A stretch of DNA of 64,000 nt from Salticus scenicus (lineage: Eukaryota; Arthropoda; Arachnida; Araneae; Salticidae), in assembly GCA_963930645.1 (NCBI GenBank), contig OZ005660.1, positions 204,482,184 through 204,546,183 of the forward strand, in the 5' to 3' direction. The position numbers were made by a program, and so were the translations under genes. A model generated the notes under the pieces. It searched no databases and had not been told where the DNA came from. It was given only the letters and a program-made list of their open reading frames with translations. Each line of letters begins with the position of its first letter. The stretch's first letter is position 1. Positions 25,901-37,900 of this stretch are shown in pieces.

Positions 25901-28900
25901 CACAATACTCATAAATAAATAGTAAAAAAAAAAAGAATGCAAGAAAGAAAACATTCTAGTGATCGAAAGATTGCTGACTCAGAACAGGAACAAGTATTTG
26001 TTTACATTAGCTAAGAGTGTGTTTAATTAAAACCACAAGCTGAAAGAAGAAAGAAACCAAATGCTATGATTATGTGGTGTTTTGATTTTCATTTAAACTG
26101 TATCAATGTTTCAGTTATCGTTAAAAAATTGTTTATTTTAATTATTTATCGATAAAAATAATGGATTCAAAGCTACTGAACTTTAAGGCCGATTGACAAC
26201 GCTTTATTTAAGATTTATTTGAAATAATTATGCTTTTATTTTATCATTCACTTAAAGCATTAATGATTTATTATTATATCTTCATTTGTATCTGGGGAAA
26301 AAAATAAGTAAACAAATTATGACCAATAATCTGCAAAATTCTAAAGTTTACAAAACATATGGTCCCAAGCTATGCAGATTAGAGGGAGTTGACTTAGAGA
26401 TGAGATCATTTACACATTTATATGATTTCGTTTTTAGATTTTTATGTGATAGTATAATTATTTTGACATTCATGAAAATTGTTGGAAATTAATTTTTTTT
26501 TTTTTTTTTTTTCCCTGTGTGCTTCTCTTTCTTTCTTTTTTTTTAATGTAACTGAATAATCTACTTTCATATATTGCCTTTATTTATGTATGGAAAATAC
26601 GCCATTATGCAAAAAACAAATTACTTTTGGGTTTTAAGCTTATATTCAGACTTAATCATTTCCCATTCTTATCTCTCTTCACTGTTTTGCTAAATATATT
26701 TGATTATCAATAAATATTTCTAAATTTCATATGATTATTGTTAACTTATTTTTGTGAGTAGTTTATTTCTTTTCTTTTCTTTTTTTTTTATGTATTTTTA
26801 AAATTGCTCCTCAAAGTAGCCAAAATGCTCCTCAAAATTTCTCTGAATACTCCTCAAACTGTTTTTGAAAAGTTGGCAACCCTGCATTTTGTATTGCATT
26901 TAAATTGTTTTCCTTTCTATTATCTTTTTTATTATCTATATGCTTTTCACTAACTTTTCTCTATACATATTGTTACATACTTGGGGGTTCGTGAGTTGTC
27001 CGAGAATGAAAAGCGAATTTTGCAGAGGCTGGAAACTCTATTTACAGAAAATTCTAGAAAAATACAGGTCTATAAACTAAGTATTAACTTCAGTTTCATC
27101 AGTAAACACAGTTTAGACAACAGCTGTCAACAGCAAATTCACAGTACAAACTGTATGACACAGCAAAAGCTGTAATCCGAAGAGGCTCAGCTGAGACTGA
27201 CTGATTTGGCATAATTCAACTCCTTAAATACCCGCATGGAAAAATGTAGAAAATTCCAATGAGATTATAGCTTCCATATTTGGTGTATATCATCGATAAG
27301 AATTTTCTCACCAAAGTCACCAAAAAAGTTGCTAAGGAGGGAAAAAGGTCACCAAATTTGTTGCCAAATCCTTTACCTGCCTTATTGGAACTTTTTAATG
27401 CGGTTTTAAGGGAAAATTAGCTATTTTAATGTGAAAAGGAGCTAGAAATGCAGAAAATTGACATTTTATCACCTGACTAAGCATCTTTGAATGAATTTTT
27501 ACAAAAATAAATACAATTATTTACAAATTCATAACACTGCCTCCCTCTCAATGACTGCATGTCCCAGGCAGTACAACCCTTGGTCATCATGCTAAACTAA
27601 ACAAACTAAACAATTTAAATACAAAAACTAAGTTGCATATAACAATAAAATAACAACGCAGATTGCAAAATTAAGTGAGAAATATTTTCAAAATTTACAA
27701 ATAAGTACAAATATTTACATTACAGATACACAAATTTAACAAATATTTACATTTCAAATTTGAACATTACCATTAAGTGTGGCATGTGGCTAACTGATCG
27801 AGTGAACCACCTTCGGTTTCGATGAAGGGATTTAGCAATTCTCACCACGACATCTTTCAGTCTTTTCATTACTGTGTAGGGGATCGTCCCAGTTACACTG
27901 TAGTTTGGGAGAAAGTCCTTTGCGTCGAGCAGGGTTCCACAACCAAACTTTGTCTCCTTCCTTGAATTCATGTTGTGTAGCTTTTAGATCATACCTTGTC
28001 TTCATTTTCTCAGTTGCCATGTAAATCTGCTCCTGAGCAAAGTTGTGTACATCTTCAAATCATGCCTGGAAATCTTGGATGTACTCCTTGGGCAATGAAG
28101 GCACAGCTGGTGGACAACCAAACATGAGATCACATGGGAGATGAAGTTCGCGTCTGAATAGCATCTAAGCTGGAGTATAGCCGGTGGTTTCATGGACAGC
28201 GCTTCGATAAGCCAGCAGGAACAACGGCAACTTCAAGTCCCAATCTTGCTGGTTTCTTGACACTAGAAGAGAGAGGTTATTCGGGATGGTATGGTTAAAC
28301 CTCTTGGCCATGCTGTCCGACCAGAGATGTAGGGGTGTTGTCTGAGTTTTATCTATGTTGAGTAGATGACACTGTCCTTTGAATACAGCAGAGGTAAAGT
28401 TCATACCTTGATTAGTATGAAGTTGAAGGGGTGTGCCATACCTTGTCACCCATTGCTGTACTTGTACTAGGACCTCTGCAACTGTGCATGCCGCTTGATC
28501 AGGAATGGGATACGTCTCAGGCCACTTGGTGAAATAGTCCATGATGACAAGGATGTACTTATTTCCACTGGAGGTCTGTGGCAAAGGACCCAAGATGTCG
28601 AGTGTGATCCCCTCAAATGGTGCTCCCACGTTATACCATTGCATTCTTCCTCGGCTTCATTTCTTCGGGCCTTTACATGCTGCACAAGCATCACATGATT
28701 TGCACCATTTCTCCACATCTTACCTTGTTTTGCATCAGTACAAGCAATCTCGAACTTTGTGTAGAGTCTTCATCACCCCAAAATGGCTATTTCAGTTTGT
28801 GACTGTGCTAGGTAATCAGCAAAGTTCATTTTTCTTAAAATGAATATATTTTATAGTCTAGTAGAAATTTACAGAAACTATATGATGGGGAACTGAGCAG

Positions 28901-31900
28901 AATCCATCTATGCTAGCTAATTTTTCCTGTGAGAAGCATTTGTTTTTAATCTATGTAAAATATTAAATTTTAGCTAGTTAATTTATATTTTAAGCTTTTG
29001 GAAATTTTATAATTACTTTAAATTTTCAGAGGAACACAAATGGACTAAGGTGGTTTACCAAGGTAAAGGCCCTTGCCCTCGAAGACGGCATTGTGCTTGT
29101 GTTGTTGGAAAACAACTGTTCTTATTTGGTGGTAGTAGGTAAGTTTTTTCAAATAAAGCACATTGCAATTATTTTAGCTATTCATAAGAAAGTATTGTTG
29201 TTACTTTCTCTTATCCATGTATGGTAGTTTTGATTTTGGTCAAATTTTCAAAAGTAATTTTTTGCTATAACTATATATTCTAAGGTTTCTTGAATCCAAA
29301 AATCAGCAATTTATCAGTTGATTTGTATGTCAATGTAACTCAAAAACACATATTAGCAGGGAAGTTCAACTTTCGTATTCTAAATCTATCTCATAAGAGG
29401 AGAATTAATGAAACATTTTATTGAGATTCGACATTTTGTTTTGTGCACAGAGACATACAGAAGAATTAAAATACATTAAGGCTATAGGCAAAATTTATTG
29501 TTGCTACATTTTAACAACCCATGCAGTACACTTGGTTTTAAGCACTTCACATTATCTCTTTCATGTACTGTTACTTTGCACTATGAGCAGTACATCACTG
29601 AAATAGCATTTTGCAATATTTTTTAAACTACTTAATCAAATTGGTCTGTATTGGGCAAAAACTATGTCTCTGAGATATCAATATTATAGTGAAGTGTTGT
29701 GCATGCACCAATGCAGTATCATCAATGTCATACTGCAACATCTTTTCCAGGTTCTAGGAATCAAACTGTGCTGTATGGGATCTTTAGACTACGTTCAACA
29801 TAAATTAATGATTTTTTTTTTATGCACACTTGTTTGCGTTACATAGAATACATAGTATAAAAAACATTTACAATCGATTAACGGTGGTCACACATTTATC
29901 AATAGTTAAAAGTTCCTTGGAGTGCATTATTTCACACTGTATTATGTATTTTTCTTGCTATTGTAAATTTAAGTATGTGATGTATACCAAATTTATAGTT
30001 AATATACATAGCTGTTCAAAATTAGTCGAATAAATTTCAAAAAGTGATCTGGGTGAAATTTTCTTGAATAATTTGAAAAGAATTTTTTTTTTTTTATTAT
30101 AACCTTGGATGTTTTATGAATGTAGGAGGGTTGGAATTTTAATAATAGCAAATATTTTTTTACAATTGACATAAAATAACTACATGATTTGGAGTTTTAC
30201 TAGCCTTCATTATAATTATTAGCATTTTGTGTACTCATTCCCACCAATGCAGAAGTTCTAAGATACTTTTAGCTGCACCTGATATATTGATAGTTAGACT
30301 GTAGTGGTCCTAAGGGTTTATGCTCAAGGAGTATGGTGAATGGTACAATATTTTTTCACAAGTAACTGAACAATTTAGATTTCTGACATTTTGACAAATA
30401 TTTAGAAACATTTTAGATGCGTTATCTTGAAATTTTGGGCGTGTACAGAACATGTTATATTTTATATATTACAGCAAAAGTTTTGTTCTAAAAGCAAAAA
30501 AGGGCTAATAAAAAAATTAAAGAAAAGACAAATTTTTTTACAATTACCCTGTAAAATGTAACACTTGAAATGCTTTGCGACTGTGGAATGTCATTATATG
30601 AGGCTTCTTCTATTTATCTGTATTTATATATATATATAAGACTGGTGCATATATTCATAGAGATATAGAGGTTTCTTTAAAAAACTGGAAGACAAAAACA
30701 CTTCTGTATAAACAAAGAGTGTAAACGCATTTTTGTAATGATTTTGACTTTCTCCATGAATTCACAGTGTGTTCATTATCTATTTTTCTAAGAAACTTTA
30801 CTTAAGAACTTCAGGTTTTACAACAGCCTTCTTAATGTATGAGATGTTCCATTGTATTTCAAATGTCAATTTATTATTATTACTGCATAATACAGGCATG
30901 AGAATTTTCCGCGGATCTGCGATTTTCTGCTTTTTTGTGATTTTCGTTAATTTTTCGGTTTTTTATTTTGTTAAAATCAAACTCCAATAACGATCAGTGT
31001 TCAAACGCTCCACGAAAAACTTTAGATATCAATCTTTTTTCATCCAAAATATAAATGTCAATATTCATTTTAAACGTGCTTTATCAGATTCTATAACATA
31101 TAAAAGAACAGAATTATTCAATATTTCTCACTCATGTAATTTTTTTTGTTCTCCCCACCCCCACCTTTTTTCGTCTCTAACCATCGCCGATCAAACATTC
31201 TGTGTGAAGCCTTTTATTTTTGAATATTTATCCATCCACAACAAAAATGTCAATATTAATTTTAAACTTACTTCATGATATTCTAGAAGCAATAAAGAAG
31301 TAGAATTGTGTCTAATATTTCTCACTCATGAACTGCTTTTTACCCTCCCCCCCCTTTCCCATTTTACACCACCAGTCAATGTTATTAAATGTTGATTGCT
31401 AGCTAATGTTTTTTTTTTTTTTTTTTTTAACACATGTTTTATTGTGTTGATGTGTTATTCTTTTAGTTTAATCAGTGGCGGCTCGTGGCAGGAGCTGCAG
31501 AGCTGCAGCCCCCCCCAGAAATATTCGAAAAAAATTATTTTATCAACTTTTAAAATATTTTGAAAATAAATATTATTATATTGTAATTGTATACTATTAT
31601 GCATATAGTAAAGCAGATTACTTCCTTATCATGAAAGATTATTAAAAAGCTGAGAAAAGTTAACCATTTTTAAACGTAATAGCACCTCGAAAATTCGTAA
31701 AGGGACTGATCATTAATGCAGCACCCGAAAAAAGGGATTTCTTTAGGGAAAGAACAGTTACAACCGCCCCTACTCGTTTTCCCTACCAGTTTCGACCATT
31801 TGGTTGGAGCTGCATCCGCTGCAGCTCCGGTCTGCTTAGGGATTTCGGTAATGCTGGAAAAGAACAATTTCCCTTTGTAATCTACGTTTTTTCTTCACAA

Positions 31901-34900
31901 TTTTTAATGCGGTAATCGCTGTGTTTGATGATTATTTATGCATGAGAGGTAAAAAAAAATTAGCATGAAGGTTATTCACGATTATATGAGAAAATAGAAG
32001 TCATTTTTATTTATTTTTCAAACAGATTTTTATTTATATAACATGGAAATTTCGAACGGTTTTTCGGTTTCTTGGTTTGCCAATGGCAGAATCGTTGAAT
32101 AGACAGAATCTCAATTTTTATATAAATTTTACATTAAACATAATATTTAAAATTTATCAAATGTTTAATCGCTTTGTTGATAAGGTTATTATTATAATTA
32201 TAATTATTTTATTTTTTATTTTTCACTTGTATTTTAGTCACTAATGTTTTTCTATTTTGATGAGAAATATTAGCAGTCGAACCTTTCTTAAAAACACGAG
32301 ATTACTAAATTTTTAATTTCTGACATTTTCATACAAGGAAGTTGGAAAGCATTTATAACTTCGTTTCATCTCTCTTCTATTTGAGTGAGAACTTTCAGAA
32401 ACATGCTCGGAAATTTAAGCATTTTAATATCCGTTCTTTAGATTGACCACACTATTTTTCCTATATACTTCTTTTATGAGGACACACAAAACATCCAGAA
32501 TGCACTGCTGGCTTGGATAATATTTCAAACCAAATTAAACTGATATATACTACTCAAGCCTTTTTAAATATATTTAAAGAAAATAGTGTTTTAACATTTG
32601 TAGATTTTTTTTTTTTTTTTAAATGCACGGCAATACAGAAGATGTGCAGCAAATTTTAGAAATTCCTTTTTAATTATACCAAGGTTTCATATTTAAATGA
32701 AATTTTAGTTTACTGTACCATGTGTAAATTTTAGTTTACTGTACATGTGTGTAAAGTTCGCATTAAAAAAAAAAATAACAATAAAATGTCCGTAATGTTA
32801 GACAAGCATTTCATAATCTATGTGATGTGCAAGATTTTACGTCAATGTTAACTCTTTTAATTAATATTTCAAAGGATGTTCTAAATAAATTAATGAAACG
32901 CATCATTATAATTGCACTTTTAAGATACGAGCATTACATTACTATAATGTTTTGAGGTCTCCTGAGCTCTTTTTTTTTTTTTTTTTTTTAGTATTATATG
33001 TATGGTGTGAGTAAGTGTATATATGTGAGTGAATATTATAACATCTAAATGCTTGGTTCGATTGAACTGAAAGCTGGTAGGTATGTGAAAGGTCACCATC
33101 AAACGAGCTGTATAGAATTTGATGGATGTGCGACTTATAGTTCTGTTACAAGGACACAAAGAAAAATTCCTTATCATTTTGATTAATGGACTTAAATTTA
33201 TGCAGTGCGATTGCGCCTAAATGTTTTATCCAATTGAGCTAAAAATTGGTAGGTAGGTTATAGTTAATCGTCACGCAATTTATATAGTTTTGATGAGTAC
33301 AGGACTAATACATTTTTGTACAGACACACACAAAAAGAAATTCTTTATCATTATGGACTATAGATTCGAATTATTTGCAGTTATTATCGCATGAACTGTA
33401 CAGATCTACATAAGTATGTAATCAAACTATTTATTATTATTTTTATATAAATCATTGTGTGTATCTTTTTAATGAGCAAAATTTGATTTACAATCATGTA
33501 TGTATACTTCATACCATCTTGGAGAAAATAATAGCATGCAGATGAAAAATATTTTGTTTGAGGAAAATTGATTATCATTAATAAATAAAGTTAACAAAAT
33601 AAAATCTCCAGATTTTTTTTTTCTTTGTAATGAATGTCCAATAATATAACATTTTAAATCTATGCTGTATCCTGTATTGCTCTGCTTCTTGCTCATTCTA
33701 CGCATATAAAACCCGAAGACCCCGATTAAAACACATTATTTAGAAAATCATTTTCGCTTTTTTCTCAAATCTTACGTAGACATGCAGCTATGCAGTCCCC
33801 CTGTAAAGGAATCTCACGAGCCGCTACTGAGTTTAATTAGTAACTTTTAAAATATTTTGTATAGTTTTTTCCTGTGAGCATTATTCTTCATTTGAAATAA
33901 ATTTTATGAACACATTTGTATAGTTTTCCCCATGCGCGTTATTTTTCGTTTGAAATTAATTTTATGAACATGCGTGTTTCCTCTTTTTTTCAATTTTCTG
34001 CACTCTCATGCCTGATAATATATATGTTATTGATTTATCATTGTATATATTTTAGTCCTCGAATTGAAGGAGAGAAAATAACCTCTGGAGAAGACTTCCA
34101 AAAACTGATAGACCATTCTGATTTGCATGTTTTTGATTTTTGTAAGTATTTTAATAGTTGAAAATTAAAGATTTTAAAATACTTACGTAAATAAAATCAA
34201 GGTTGTATATCATAATGCAGAAGAATAGCAGTTACTAAATTAAAATAGATCATGAAAGAAAGGGGATGAAGGATTATCCTCTTGTTTTTTTTAAATCAAT
34301 AATTTTCAGCCAATAAAATAAAGTAAAAATTGGCCGCAGTTCAAAAATCTTTTAATTTGGTTGAAAATTGAGATTTTAGAAAAATATTTTATTAAATTCA
34401 AAGTCATATGTAACACAACTTTTTTTTTTTTTTTTACCTTTTAAATGATTCCTGTAATTAAAGAATGCACAAATGCATCACTCATAAGTTTGGAAACACT
34501 TTCTGTTATTTTGGAATATGGTTATAGTAAAACCGAAAGTGAATTGGATTGTGATTGAGAGAAAATTTTAAAGAAACAAGTAAAATCATGCATCATTCAT
34601 CAATTATGAGACTTTCCTATATGATTGGATATAAAACTGGCTGATTTTCATTTGTAATTCATAGTAATTAACATAAAGGATTGTTTAACTTTAAGTAAAA
34701 TAATTAAATAACTTAAACATTTTCACCTTTATTGATGTGCATATATATTTCGAATGCTATCGCATTCATTCTCGGTGCACTCGGTGACACTGCCATTTCT
34801 GGTTTGTTTTCCCTTTTCCTTCTTCTCATGGAGATTGTGTTTGAAGAAAATCTCCGTGAGAAGAAAGAGGGAAAACAAACCAGAAATGGCAATGCCACCA

Positions 34901-37900
34901 AGTGCACCAAGAATGAATGCGATAGCATTCGAAACACAGTGAAACTTCTATGGGAGACCACTCCTGTTAAGCGAACCCCCCCCCCCCCCCTTTCCTCCTC
35001 CAACGACCGATTTGTTACCTTATCTACTTAATGTCCAATGTTGACACTTCTTTGAGCGACCACTTCTATTTACGACCAAATTTTTGCAGAACGAAGGGTG
35101 GTCGCTCGTGGTAAGTTTTACTGTATATATGCACATCGATAAAGGTGAAAATTTTTAAGGTATTTAATTATTTTACTTAAAGTTTCATATGTAATTTAAA
35201 TAAGGTGGAGCAAATTGGAAATTTTAGTGAACTGCCAATTTGGATAATGTGGTATATTGATTTATAACTTTAACCCCTTGGGTACATTTGACATCTGAGA
35301 CATGTCATTCACTTTTTTTGTTTTTTATTTTTGTTTTGCAATTCTAATTACTTGAAGACATCTTAATACTACATATGTCACCAATATTTTAGAAATAAAT
35401 TCTTACGTAAAATGTACTGCTTTTACATACTACTCCACGCAACCAAAAATTATATCCATTCCACATGCAAATATTTTCTCAAATAAATCCGTACCCAAGA
35501 GGTTAAAAAAAATTGCACACATGTAGCACATTCAGGTAAGGTATTTTTGCAGGTAGTGAAGACTACTTTTAGAATTTCTATTTTCAAGTTCCTTGGTAGG
35601 GAGCATTGTAGGCAATAGTGTAATTCTAATGGTCAAAAGAGTTAAATCAGGACTCTCCTAGTCTGCATCATAAGAAGCTATTAAAGCTTAACATAAATGG
35701 TTTGAGGAAGGTTATTGGCCTTTTACTACCTTTGAGAGGCATCTGAACATTATGTGTATCAATTCTGATTCCATTTGTTGTTGCTGTCTGGAGAAGGAGA
35801 CTGCTTGGCACATTTTACGTGACTGTTAAGCCTTTTCTACTCACAAGAAGTGATAGAAATAAGAATTTTGAAACTAGGTGTCAAAATGATGCCTGGATTA
35901 AATTTTTTGGACGTCAAAATGAAAAATCTAGGTGCCATCTATAATTAAATATGTATATTAAAATAATAATAATAAAGCATCAACTTGTAAATAATACATG
36001 CAAGATTATATAAAAAATATTTATGTAATGAATGTAATTACATTGACAATATTAAACGTACATATTTAAAATCACAAATTCATTCTTCGCCCAGAAGATA
36101 CACCATTCCACAACAATTTAATAGCGTTTTCTGGGCAGAAATCTTCCAATTTAGGGCTGTTTAATTTAATCATTAACAAATCGTCAACTACTTTCATAGA
36201 GATGTGATTTCTTAAATCAGTTTTTATTAGGTTCAAATTAGGTTTTTATTAGGTTAGGTGAAATAGACTTGTTTACAGTCTGATGGGATTTGGAAAATTA
36301 TTAGGTATGGTGATAAAAAAAAATCCAGGCGTCAAATATAACACCTATGATTGGAATTCTAGGCGTCAAAATGAAAAAACTGGTTGCAAAATGCAACTAA
36401 CGACTGCTTATTTTTAACCCTGCTCACAAGGTTGAACATCTTGGTCAGCATCTGATAGATCCTTGGATATGCAATTTCTGTTAATGCATAGATCTTCACA
36501 AAGCAATTTAACAGAAAATTATTTCCGTTTTAACAATAAGTTTTATAAACAAATTCATGGGGTCCCTATGGGATCACCCATTTCTGGTATAATTGCAGAA
36601 TTAAAACTAATAATAATAGAACAAACCATATTTAAATCTTTTATGAATAAAATGTATTTTCTGGGAAGATACGTCAATGATGTTTGCTGTTATTGGTAAA
36701 CATTATAAAATAGAAAATATCGTAGATAAATGAAATGGACAAAAATATCCAATTCATATATGAAACTGAAAATAACCAAAAACTTAACATTTTAGACGTC
36801 ACAATCGTAAGAAAACAACCTGATTCAATGGAAACCACTGTTATACCATAAACCAAATAAAAGCGATGAGATAATAAACAATGAATGCAAGATCCCCTAT
36901 AAATACAAGATTAACACCATCCAAAATTATATAAAATTATGTAAACTGTGCTATCTTAGTATTTTCCAGTGAAACACACCTCAAAAATAAATTGAACGAA
37001 ATTGTCAAAATAGCTCTTAAAGCAAGTTATAGAAAAAAATTTAGTCCATCAATTATATAAAAAATGTATTAAAAATTTAATTATATTGACTATGCACAAA
37101 AAAATAAACTAAAATATACCACCACGACACGATCCTATATAATGAGGGTGCTGCCATAAAAATAGGACAGGCTGGCATAAAATTTAATAAAACAACCACT
37201 ACCATAACTAAGATTCATAAAAACAATGAAATAAAAATAGATTTTGAGAACACTGTCAATGAAGCCTCTAAATTGAATATTAATGTCCCCATAAAACCCA
37301 ATCCAAACATTTTGCAGAGAATCTGAAGTAATAAAAAATAAATTAAACCCATTGGAAACTACAGGAATATATGAAATTAAATACACAACAAAAGACAATA
37401 GAGAAGGTAGCTACATAGGAATGGTTAAGAGGAAAATAAGAAATAGAATAAAGGAACGCCAGGCTGACATAAAATTTAATAAAACAACCACTGTCCTAAC
37501 TAAGATTCATAAAAACAATGAAATAAAAATAGATTTTGAAAACACTGTCAATGAAGCCTCTAAATTGAATATTAATGTTCCCATAAAACCCAATGCAAAC
37601 ATTTTGCAGAGAATCTAAAGTGATAAAAAATAAAGTAAACCCATTGGAAACTACAGGAATATATGAAATTAAATACACAACAAAAGACAATAGAGAAGGA
37701 GGCTACATAAGAATGATTAAGAGGAAAATCAGAAATAGAATAAAGGAACACCAGGCTGACATAAAATTTAATAAAACAACCACTGTCCTAATCCTAACTA
37801 AGATTCATAAAAACAATTAAATAAAAATAGATTTTGTGAACACTAATAAACTAGCAAATTACGAAAATCATATTTACGTGCTAAATCGGGAAACAATCAA

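Larger units (their letters stand above)
26971..28843 (-). mobile_element. 5'-truncated Ty3/gypsy LTR retrotransposon, minus strand
   Basis: Reading on the minus strand: integrase remnant, then a purine-rich tract (27537-27549, GAGAGGGAGGCAG), then one LTR (26971-27536). The upstream part (gag, protease, reverse transcriptase, RNase H and the 5' LTR) is absent. It lies in intron 5 antisense to KLHDC3. Confidence 0.85.
30893..34014. mobile_element. DNA element with 'CAGGCATGAGA' ends, carrying a nested hAT
   Basis: Starts CAGGCATGAGAA and ends TCTCATGCCTG, flanked by ATAATA (30887-30892, 34015-34020), a 6-bp duplication. The host part is about 0.76 kb (about 0.58 kb to the left of the nested element and 0.18 kb to the right). 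It has internal direct repeats containing CAATATTTCTCACTCATG-like words. It ends only 41 bp before exon 7. Confidence 0.65.

Noticed and set aside
28495..28843. Plus-strand frames opposite the integrase
   Set aside because: Shadows of the minus-strand Ty3/gypsy integrase.
34713..35031. Overlapping 96- and 99-codon frames on both strands as genes
   Set aside because: They are the two complementary arms of the palindrome plus MITE and have no independent content.
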